Assembly: GCA_009837685.1 (NCBI GenBank)
Contig: VXTA01000300.1
Location: 1 to 6,225, forward strand
Direction of reading: 5' to 3'
Length of the DNA stretch: 6,225 bases
DNA from: Chloroflexota bacterium
GTDB lineage: Bacteria > Chloroflexota > Dehalococcoidia > Lucifugimonadales > Lucifugimonadaceae
Shown here: positions 1 through 5,175 of the stretch, in pieces
Layout of the letters: every line of letters begins with the position of its first letter
Position numbering within the stretch: position 1 is the stretch's first letter
The notes under the pieces: model-generated
Seen by the model: only the letters and a program-made list of their open reading frames with translations
Databases searched by the model: none
What the model was told of the DNA's origin: nothing
Made by a program: the position numbers and the translations under genes

Positions 1-19
1 AAACACCCCTGCAATGATC

Positions 20-37
20 TTGCCGCTCCAGCGGCAA
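20..37. repeat. Short inverted repeat (7-bp stem, 4-nt loop)
   Basis: TTGCCGC at 20-26 and GCGGCAA at 31-37 are perfect reverse complements separated by TCCA. The hairpin lies downstream of the GMC gene on the minus strand, so it could help end or stabilise that transcript. It is not followed by a T-run on either strand, so I do not call it an intrinsic terminator. Its right arm is also the first unit of the GCGGCAA array. Confidence 0.55.
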
Positions 38-111
38 CTTCCGGCAATTTGGCGGCAAGAGCGGCAATTTAGCGGCAACAAAAACCGGGGCAAAACACCA
101 CTTCGCGGCAA
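31..111. repeat. GCGGCAA short direct-repeat array
   Basis: GCGGCAA occurs at 31-37, 52-58, 61-67, 72-78 and 105-111, with one-mismatch copies at 41-47 (CCGGCAA) and 87-93 (GGGGCAA). The first five units start 10, 11, 9 and 11 nt apart, close to one DNA helical turn. Positions 41-60 and 61-80 form a 20-bp tandem repeat matching at 17 of 20 bases. The array fills the 116-nt stretch beyond the GMC stop. The short open frames across it look like by-products of the repeat, not a gene. Function is unknown; protein binding along one DNA face, or slippage-generated simple sequence, are both possible. Confidence 0.6.
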
Positions 112-116
112 AAACC

Positions 117-1661
117 TCATATTCCTGACGCAATCTTCTCCGCAATCATGATCGTCGTCGCGTTCGTATTTGCACGTATCACATCCGGCATCACCGACGC
201 ATCCACAACCATCAAACCATCAACCGCGTACATCTCGCACCTCGGCGAGACCACTGCCATCGCGTCGGAATTAGGCCCCATCTTGCAAGTTCCCGACGAA
301 TGATGCTGCGTCCTGACGTATTCCTGCAACCATTTGTTCAAAGCTTCGTCGTCAGCAAGTTGGTCATCTGTAGGCGTAAGACGCCGCATTTTAGCCGGCG
401 CGTATTCCGGCAGTTCCGAAATCTCCGCCGCGAGCCGCACAGCCCCTCGCAACCGCTCGGCATCGAAGGGTTCGCTCAAATAGCGATAGTCAAGAATCGG
501 CTGATCGTGCGGATCTGGGGTAGCCAGCCGCAGTTCCCCTTTGCCGACGGCCTTCTGCAACGCGATGCTGAAGCCGGTGGGAGACGCGCGTATAGTCGGA
601 TCGAAATCTATCGGGACGTGTTCTGTGCGTATGGAGATGGGCCGCATATGCATGTCGTTGCGGAAAGGCGAGTTGGGCGTGGTGTACCGCATACCTATCT
701 GTAGCGGCGGCGGTCGATCCGGAATCGGTTCGTCAACATTGCTCTCATAACTCATGAATACCGCGATGTGGTCTCGCAGATTCTGTCCTACGCCCGGCAC
801 GTCCGCGATCACAGGGATCCCGTGCTCCCTCAAGTGTTCAGCAGGTCCGACGCCAGAAAGCATCAGCATTTGCGGCGAGTTGATCGCGCCGCCGCTGAGG
901 ATCGTCAGATCAGCCTCCAATCGGTAGATTTCACCACCCGATTCGACCTCCACGCCGCGGGCCGCGCCATTTTCTATCAACACGCGGTTGGCAAATACCC
1001 CAGACCGTACCGTGAGATTCATGCGATCACGCGCCATCTGCAGGTAGGTGACCGCAGTGCTCATCCGTATTTCGTTGACGCGATTGAGAACCAGATGCCC
1101 CACACCGGTCGATTCTGGATGGTTGTGGTCGTGAGTAAATGGGTATCCGGCGGCCTGACACGCGTCGATGAACGCTTTCGGGCTCGCCATCAACTCGTCT
1201 TCTCTGTAGCGTCGAACTGGAATCGGTCCGTCTGAGCCGTGAAAATCGTCGCCGGGAAAGTCGAGGTCCGTCTCGATCTTGCGGAAGTAGGGCAGGACAT
1301 CGAGGTATCCCCATCCCTCATTGCCCATAGCTTCCCACTCGTCGTAATCTTCGGGTATACCGCGAAACCAGACCTGCCCGTTGATCGCGCTCGAACCGCC
1401 AACAACCTTCCCGCGTGGCAGATCAAACGGCTGCTGCATCGGCGTCGCCAGCGCTTTATAACCCCAAGTATGATCATCAACGTTATAAGACTCGTACCAC
1501 GCCCGAACGCCGTACTTGATGTCATCCGGCAACCACTCGAACGAGGGATAGTCAGGACCCGCTTCAAGGAGCAACACTGAACGGTTGCGGTCCTCCGAAA
1601 GCCTTGATGCCAAAACGCAGCCGGCTGATCCGGCGCCCACAACGATCACGTCGTACTTCAC
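117..1661 (-). CDS. GMC-family FAD-dependent oxidoreductase (choline dehydrogenase-like)
   Basis: A complete 514-residue flavoenzyme, within the usual 500-560 range of glucose-methanol-choline oxidoreductases. These oxidise an alcohol to an aldehyde or ketone using bound FAD. Seen in the protein: the Rossmann motif GAGSAG at 9-14 and the ribose-binding acidic E33 (LLLEAG); GMC signature 1 at about 83-101 (GKVVGGSSAINGQVWFRG); GMC signature 2 at 257-272 (GGAINSPQMLMLSGVG); and a C-terminal HHSSGTCKMG where H454 is the likely catalytic base. The closing NTNATT supplies the partner Asn (N498 or N500). There is no signal peptide, so it is probably cytoplasmic. The start is GTG at 1661, supported by AAGGA eight bases upstream and by FAD-motif spacing. 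The HTH gene lies 89 nt upstream on the same strand, so it may be the third gene of that operon or have its own promoter. Family certain; substrate not determinable here, so choline is not claimed. Confidence 0.95.
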   Translation of the reverse strand: MKYDVIVVGAGSAGCVLASRLSEDRNRSVLLLEAGPDYPSFEWLPDDIKYGVRAWYESYNVDDHTWGYKALATPMQQPFDLPRGKVVGGSSAINGQVWFRGIPEDYDEWEAMGNEGWGYLDVLPYFRKIETDLDFPGDDFHGSDGPIPVRRYREDELMASPKAFIDACQAAGYPFTHDHNHPESTGVGHLVLNRVNEIRMSTAVTYLQMARDRMNLTVRSGVFANRVLIENGAARGVEVESGGEIYRLEADLTILSGGAINSPQMLMLSGVGPAEHLREHGIPVIADVPGVGQNLRDHIAVFMSYESNVDEPIPDRPPPLQIGMRYTTPNSPFRNDMHMRPISIRTEHVPIDFDPTIRASPTGFSIALQKAVGKGELRLATPDPHDQPILDYRYLSEPFDAERLRGAVRLAAEISELPEYAPAKMRRLTPTDDQLADDEALNKWLQEYVRTQHHSSGTCKMGPNSDAMAVVSPRCEMYAVDGLMVVDASVMPDVIRANTNATTIMIAEKIASGI

Positions 1662-1669
1662 AGCGACAT

Positions 1670-1674
1670 TCCTT
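1670..1674 (-). promoter_or_regulatory. Ribosome binding site deciding the GTG start of the GMC gene
   Basis: AAGGA on the minus strand lies eight bases before the GTG at 1661-1659. The nearby ATG (1669-1667) is out of frame and abuts the site, so GTG is the supported start. Confidence 0.6.
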
Positions 1675-1709
1675 GGTTGCCATCGAAAAATCGTTGCCGT
1701 GAAGTTTAT

Positions 1710-1722
1710 GCGTGATTCACGC
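1710..1722. promoter_or_regulatory. Perfect 13-bp palindrome upstream of the GMC gene, candidate operator
   Basis: GCGTGA and TCACGC flank a single central base, giving a perfect interrupted palindrome about 50 nt before the GMC start, in the 89-nt gap after the HTH gene. On the minus strand a weak -10-like CATAAA overlaps its end and a poor -35-like TTCGCG lies 16 bases upstream of that. A dimeric regulator site is the natural reading. Whether a promoter exists here is unclear. Confidence 0.35.
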
Positions 1723-1750
1723 CGATCGCGAACCTCACAAGGTGTGCTTT

Positions 1751-2221
1751 TTACGCCACCTTGACTCCCGCCATTTCAGACATCGAGTACTGGCGCCAAG
1801 CGGTGAGTTGCTTCACCGATGCACGTTCGCGCAAAGCTCGACCTCGATTCGTCCGTTTACCACGTCTATGGGTTGCATCGCTAGTTGAGCCTAGCTCGCG
1901 TTGAATGACCCGGTATACAGTCCGATTGCTGATATTGACCTTCAATGCTATTGCCGAAACCTTTAAACCCTCCGCGAACAACCTCATGATCTCCGTGTCG
2001 CGCATAGCGTTTCGGTCGTACCGCGCACCGTTCGGATCGTCATACTTGCAAAGCGCCAGCGGACACTCAAGACAAGATGCAGCTAAATCACATCCTGTAT
2101 CTTCGTAAACGGTGTTCTCTGGCAATCCCCGTGTCGTGTTGATTGAGGGAGATGATTGTTCGCGAACGCTTTTCTCGTTCAAGTTCGTTTGATTGCCCTG
2201 CAGATGGCTGGCAGTTAGCAT
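1751..2221 (-). CDS. Cys-cluster helix-turn-helix protein, putative DNA-binding regulator
   Basis: A 156-residue protein with three visible parts. Residues 1-40 are polar and probably disordered. Residues 44-58 hold four cysteines spaced C-x5-C-x2-C-x4-C (C44, C50, C53, C58), compatible with zinc or an iron-sulfur cluster. Residues 75-108 read as an HTH of resolvase/Hin or sigma-region-4 style, with IMRLFAEGLKVSAIA followed by ISNRTVYRVIQRE. The tail (about 115-140) is Arg-rich and could contact DNA. The ATG sits 3 nt after the upstream gene's TGA with no clear Shine-Dalgarno site, which points to translational coupling. I recall similar Cys-HTH proteins from Chloroflexota drafts, but only from memory. 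Likely role: a transcription regulator, possibly redox- or metal-responsive. Its target is unknown; the palindrome over its own promoter and the one before the GMC gene are candidates. A recombinase-like or phage-derived role is an alternative. Confidence 0.8.
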   Translation of the reverse strand: MLTASHLQGNQTNLNEKSVREQSSPSINTTRGLPENTVYEDTGCDLAASCLECPLALCKYDDPNGARYDRNAMRDTEIMRLFAEGLKVSAIALKVNISNRTVYRVIQRELGSTSDATHRRGKRTNRGRALRERASVKQLTAWRQYSMSEMAGVKVA

Positions 2222-2224
2222 CGC

Positions 2225-2911
2225 TCAGACTTGCCCTCGAATTTGGCTCTCTTCCCAAGCCCTCTCGAACAGCGAACCAGGAAACCCCGCCTGTCCGTAA
2301 AACACGAACGTTAACGACTCATCTTGACAACGCGGCGCAACGGTACGGTCGAACCAACCTGGATCAATCATGTGTGCACCCACCACTTCGATCAGCATGT
2401 TCGGGAACACCCGTGTCGAATCATCCCGGATCGGGTTATCTACGCTGACGAAAACGTGTCGCGCAGCTCCGACCGCTATGCTCCGCTCACCGACCGGCTG
2501 CCAAAGTTCTCCCGCGCCGGCCTCCTCGAGCGCTGAAACCAGTTGATCCATCGCCGGCCAGGTGTTCAGGTTCAATGACGGCGAGACCGTGACGCTGATA
2601 CCGCCGAATGCTGAGGACAACGTGAGCAACATGCTTCGCATCGGTGTGGCAAAATCGGTCGCGAGACTCACCGCACGGCACTTCACAGCAAAAGAGTCCC
2701 CTTCGTCCGACACCGCGGACTGCATGATGCGCTGCCCCAACTCATCTCGATCCTCGATGAATTCAGGCTTTGCCTGAGTGAGCATGTTCAACTCTGTATC
2801 AATGTCGAAGTCAGTGTGTAGTCCGCTGGTAACTGCGGTTTCAACGCGTGCACTAGAGGAATCACTCCGCACTCGGCGCTCAACCGGTCGTTCCAGAATT
2901 TGTGTAGTCAT
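2225..2911 (-). CDS. Conserved-looking hypothetical protein, first gene of an operon with the Cys-HTH protein
   Basis: A 228-residue protein I do not recognise. The first 35 or so residues are Arg/Ser/Glu-rich and likely disordered. The rest looks like a soluble alpha/beta domain, with no signal peptide or membrane segment. It includes a helical stretch (AMDQLVSALEEAGAGELW) and alternating hydrophobic strands such as RHVFVSVD, NMLIEVVGAHM and LTFVFYGQ. Only two cysteines are present and they are not clustered. The ATG at 2911 is chosen over an in-frame GTG at 2926 because AGGAG lies seven bases before the ATG and the GTG falls inside that ribosome binding region. Its TGA is followed after 3 nt by the HTH gene, so the two are almost certainly co-transcribed and likely work together. 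The promoter is at 2954-2982 with an operator-like palindrome. Being paired with a DNA-binding protein, it could be a sensor, effector or toxin-like partner. None of these is shown by sequence. Confidence 0.8.
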   Translation of the reverse strand: MTTQILERPVERRVRSDSSSARVETAVTSGLHTDFDIDTELNMLTQAKPEFIEDRDELGQRIMQSAVSDEGDSFAVKCRAVSLATDFATPMRSMLLTLSSAFGGISVTVSPSLNLNTWPAMDQLVSALEEAGAGELWQPVGERSIAVGAARHVFVSVDNPIRDDSTRVFPNMLIEVVGAHMIDPGWFDRTVAPRCQDESLTFVFYGQAGFPGSLFERAWEESQIRGQV

Positions 2912-2918
2912 TTTTCGT

Positions 2919-2923
2919 CTCCT
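2919..2923 (-). promoter_or_regulatory. Strong Shine-Dalgarno site fixing the start at 2911
   Basis: AGGAG on the minus strand is seven bases before ATG 2911. The in-frame GTG at 2926-2924 overlaps this site and would have no site of its own, so the shorter 228-aa form is preferred. Confidence 0.75.
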
Positions 2924-2934
2924 CACATATCATC

Positions 2935-2956
2935 GAACCCGCGTTCTAATTAGAAC
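2935..2956. promoter_or_regulatory. Overlapping operator-like sites: GAAC-N4-GTTC and a 14-bp perfect palindrome
   Basis: Three half-sites alternate: GAAC 2935-2938, GTTC 2943-2946 and GAAC 2953-2956. The right pair forms the perfect palindrome GTTCTAATTAGAAC (2943-2956), which overlaps the -10 hexamer and the expected start of the minus-strand promoter. The left pair, GAAC-CCGC-GTTC, matches the core of the Gram-positive LexA/DinR box and lies just inside the transcribed leader. The position fits a repressor that blocks polymerase. It could be autoregulation by the HTH protein or SOS control by LexA; the sequence alone cannot choose. Confidence 0.55.
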
Positions 2957-2982
2957 ATACATCCTATCGAATGGTTTGTCAA
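2954..2982 (-). promoter_or_regulatory. Sigma70-type promoter for the hypothetical/HTH operon
   Basis: On the minus strand, TTGACA (2982-2977, full -35 consensus) is followed by a 17-bp spacer and TATGTT (2959-2954, four of six -10 positions). The predicted start is near 2947, giving a leader of about 36 nt to ATG 2911 that contains the AGGAG site. This is the clearest promoter in the window. Confidence 0.7.
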
Positions 2983-3097
2983 ATAGAAAAGCGATATTTC
3001 CTGAAATCTCCGACGAACGCTCCATCGGTGTGCTTTACACGATTCGTGCATAATGGACATCGGCGCACCAATCCAACCAATCGGCGGAACCTCAAAG

Positions 3098-4333
3098 ATG
3101 TCAGTAAACGTTGAGATCGTTTCAATCGGCTCTGAACTGCTCTTAGGACAGATCGTCGACACCAACTCCGCTTGGATTTCCCAACGCCTCGCCGAAAACG
3201 GCGCAAACGTCTTCTACAAGTCGTGCGTCGGCGACAACCAGAACCGCATGACCGAAGTCCTCCGTATCGCGTTAAATCGCGCTGATGTCGTAATTACCGG
3301 CGGCGGCATCGGACCGACCCAAGACGATCTCACACGCGAAGCAGTTGCTGAAGTCTTTGGTGTCGACGTGGTGACCGATCCCGATTCCCTGACCGAACTA
3401 CACGAAAGATTTCAAAACCGAGGCTTCATCCTCACCAAAAACAACGAACGTCAAGCACAGATCCCAGAAGGCGCCAAGGTGATTCGAAACCCGAACGGCA
3501 CCGCACCCGCATTCATGGTCGAATCCGAGAAAGGCACTATCATCAGCCTCCCCGGCGTGCCTTTCGAGATGAAGTGGCTCATCACCAACGAGATAATTCC
3601 CTACCTCCGCAAGAAATACGACCTCGGCGAAACCATCCACTACCGCGTACTCAAAGTCGCCGACCTCGGCGAGAGCGCAGTTGACCACGAAATTGGACAT
3701 CTCATCGCCGAATCATCCAACCCGACAGTCGGGGTCCTCGCCCGCCCCGGTCAAGTCGATGTCCGCATCGCCGCCCGCGCTGCAACCGTAGAAGCTGCAA
3801 ACTCCCTCATCGAACCTGTCGAAGCCGAAGTGCGAAAACTCCTCGGAAATCACATCTTCGGCACAGACGAAGAGACCATCGAGAGCGTCATCGGCGACAT
3901 GCTCCGACAGCACGACGCCACCGTAGCCGTATATGAAGACCTGAGCGGCGGAGCAGTTTCCGATTCCATGCGCACTTCAGCAGGCGATCGATTCCTCGAA
4001 GCAATCGTCGCAAACACCGATATCCCACGCGACCGTCTCATCGGTAATAGTAGTACCGAAGAGTTGACTGGCGAAGAACGAGCCATCGCACTCGCTAACG
4101 CCATCCGCGAGCACTCTGGCGCAAGCCTTGGCATCGCCGTCCACGGGATCCCCGAATCCGAAGGCAGCGCTGAAAACCTCGCCAGAGGCGATACTTACAT
4201 CGTGATCTGCGACGCAAACAAGACCGAAATGCGTCATGTCAGATCCGCCGGCAGCGGCGCGCCTGACCGCCGAAGAGCCGCAATGTACACCTTCGGTGCC
4301 CTCCGACAGCACCTGCTTAAATCCCGATCTTGA
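3098..4333 (+). CDS. cinA: CinA family protein (MoaB-like nucleotide domain plus degenerate PncC-like domain)
   Basis: A 411-residue CinA, close to the usual 400-430. Known CinA proteins combine an N-terminal molybdopterin-binding-like domain with ADP-ribose pyrophosphatase activity and a C-terminal nicotinamide-mononucleotide deamidase (PncC) domain, acting in pyridine nucleotide recycling. The N-terminal half is textbook: [19 protein letters not shown] at 6-24, [14 protein letters not shown] at 68-81, NGTAPAF at 133-139 and LPGVPFEM at 151-158. The C-terminal domain (about 258-411) keeps its overall length and order, but the usual AESCTGG is YEDLSGG at 279-285 and the usual TGIAGP is HGIPES at 349-354. 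The deamidase site is therefore probably lost or altered. An ATG at 3053 would add 15 residues; 3098 is preferred because family members start just before this motif. The ribosome site is weak (GGA nine bases upstream). A CATAAT at 3049-3054 could be a -10 but has no good -35. The lipoprotein gene follows after 28 nt. Confidence 0.93.
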   Translation: MSVNVEIVSIGSELLLGQIVDTNSAWISQRLAENGANVFYKSCVGDNQNRMTEVLRIALNRADVVITGGGIGPTQDDLTREAVAEVFGVDVVTDPDSLTELHERFQNRGFILTKNNERQAQIPEGAKVIRNPNGTAPAFMVESEKGTIISLPGVPFEMKWLITNEIIPYLRKKYDLGETIHYRVLKVADLGESAVDHEIGHLIAESSNPTVGVLARPGQVDVRIAARAATVEAANSLIEPVEAEVRKLLGNHIFGTDEETIESVIGDMLRQHDATVAVYEDLSGGAVSDSMRTSAGDRFLEAIVANTDIPRDRLIGNSSTEELTGEERAIALANAIREHSGASLGIAVHGIPESEGSAENLARGDTYIVICDANKTEMRHVRSAGSGAPDRRRAAMYTFGALRQHLLKSRS

Positions 4334-4348
4334 AATTCCGCCTCGACC

Positions 4349-4355
4349 AGAAGGA
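4349..4355 (+). promoter_or_regulatory. Ribosome binding site fixing the lipoprotein start
   Basis: AGAAGGA lies six bases before ATG 4362. It rules out the in-frame ATG at 4236, which sits inside cinA and would bury the signal peptide behind 42 extra residues. Confidence 0.75.
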
Positions 4356-4361
4356 AACGAA

Positions 4362-5045
4362 ATGAAGTTGCAACCCCGGAATGCAAAAACACTCTTGATC
4401 GCGGCATTCGTCAGCGTGATGCTCGGCATTCTGCTGATCGCCTGTTCATCACCCGAACCGACGGCAACGCCGGTACCTCCGACTCCCACGCCAATACCAC
4501 CAACCGCGACACCCGTCCCGCCGACACCGACACCAGTGCCGCCAACACCTACTCCTGTGCCTCCCACCGCGACGCCTGTACCGCCCACGGCAACTCCGGT
4601 TCCTCCAACCGCGACACCTGAACCGACCGAAGAACCCGAAGTTGAGCAGATCGACGAGATAAGCCCTTCCGGATTGTCAGCACACGACGCGGTCTGCATC
4701 GAAGAGCATGCAGACGCCGAAACTGCCGCCAAGGTTTTCGAAGCAATTGAAGCTCTCACCACTGGCGGCGACGCTGAAAATCAACACATTCTTGACCTGT
4801 TGGCCGCGGCCGAACCGTTGTCCCACTGCGGAGTGATGCCAGAACGATTCGCACCCATCGTGGCCCAAATATCCCCTGAAGATGCTGAATGTGTGGTGGA
4901 GCAGGCTGGTGTCGAGATGCTCATGAACTTCTTCACCATCACCGAAGAGCAGCAGGCACAGACTCTGAACCTAATGGCTCTGGCCCCACTTCTGGGCTCA
5001 TTACAAGCATGTGATGTAGCACTTGACTTAACGGCCGGTCAGTGA
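4362..5045 (+). CDS. Lipoprotein with Pro-rich stalk and duplicated two-cysteine domain
   Basis: A 227-residue predicted surface lipoprotein of no family I can name. Residues 1-28 form a lipoprotein signal: basic start (KLQPRNAK), hydrophobic core and lipobox LIAC, with C28 as the lipidated residue. Residues 34-82 are seven copies of T(A/P)TP(V/I)PP, then [13 protein letters not shown], giving an extended stalk of a kind very common in Chloroflexota surface proteins. Residues about 105-221 are helical and hold an internal duplication: LSAHDAVC to HCGV (105-158) and ISPEDAECV to ACDV (170-219). Each copy has a cysteine pair (C112/C156 and C177/C217, spacings x43 and x39) that could form one disulfide per copy outside the membrane. 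The start at 4362 rests on AGAAGGA six bases upstream and the signal peptide. It lies 28 nt after cinA, probably in the same transcript, though a functional link is not evident. Binding or cell-surface role inferred only from architecture. Confidence 0.88.
   Translation: MKLQPRNAKTLLIAAFVSVMLGILLIACSSPEPTATPVPPTPTPIPPTATPVPPTPTPVPPTPTPVPPTATPVPPTATPVPPTATPEPTEEPEVEQIDEISPSGLSAHDAVCIEEHADAETAAKVFEAIEALTTGGDAENQHILDLLAAAEPLSHCGVMPERFAPIVAQISPEDAECVVEQAGVEMLMNFFTITEEQQAQTLNLMALAPLLGSLQACDVALDLTAGQ
4461..4607 (+). repeat. Seven 21-bp repeats encoding T(A/P)TP(V/I)PP
   Basis: Seven in-frame heptapeptide units form the lipoprotein stalk, with a partial eighth (TATPEPT) at 4608-4628. The DNA units are all different: the (V/I)PP triplets use seven distinct codon combinations, so the repeat is clear in protein but blurred in DNA. 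Confidence 0.9.
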
Positions 5046-5088
5046 TCTGACAAGTCACCAAGCATTTCGTCCGATACCGGCGCGTATA

Positions 5089-5116
5089 ACCCTGCAAACG
5101 CTTATCATTTGCGGGT
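5089..5116 (+). other. Bulged stem-loop in the lipoprotein/dehydrogenase gap
   Basis: The arm ACCC-T-GCAAA (5089-5098, T5093 bulged) pairs with TTTGCGGGT (5108-5116) around a 9-nt loop. It lies in the 130-nt gap between stop 5045 and start 5176. No T-run follows, so it is not a classical intrinsic terminator. It could be a transcript-end stabiliser or a leader structure. A TATAAC at 5085-5090 resembles a -10 but lacks a well-spaced -35. The rest of the gap shows nothing else I can name. Confidence 0.35.
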
Positions 5117-5175
5117 AACGGACACGCCTGCAATCTTCCTTCGAACACACAACACCACGCCAGGAGCGCATCGAA

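Noticed and set aside
1..150. Plus-strand frame open from the window start to about 150
   Set aside because: It is Gln/Arg/Asn-rich and made by translating the GCGGCAA repeats, then runs into the GMC 3' end antisense. There is no family resemblance.
768..1235. Plus-strand open frames opposite the GMC gene
   Set aside because: They have no recognisable motifs and lie wholly antisense to a complete GMC enzyme with all its signatures.
1658..1669. Three-codon leader ORF (ATG TCG CTG TGA) overlapping the GMC GTG start
   Set aside because: The AAGGA site abuts this ATG, too close for initiation, while it is well spaced for the GTG. Treated as chance.
3049..3054. CATAAT as a -10 for cinA
   Set aside because: It would give a sensible 37-nt leader to ATG 3098, but there is no -35 match at 16-18 bases and no extended -10, so it is not listed as a feature.
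3977..4762. Long minus-strand open frame with GVAVGGTG repeats
   Set aside because: It is the antisense of the Thr/Pro stalk and the cinA 3' end. The repeat comes from the sense-strand TPVPP units, and the real lipoprotein has a signal peptide and ribosome site.
5047..5090. Promoter for the alcohol dehydrogenase (CTGACA and TATAAC)
   Set aside because: The two hexamers are 32 bases apart. The hexamer correctly spaced from CTGACA (TCCGAT) is poor. A promoter here is plausible but not supported.
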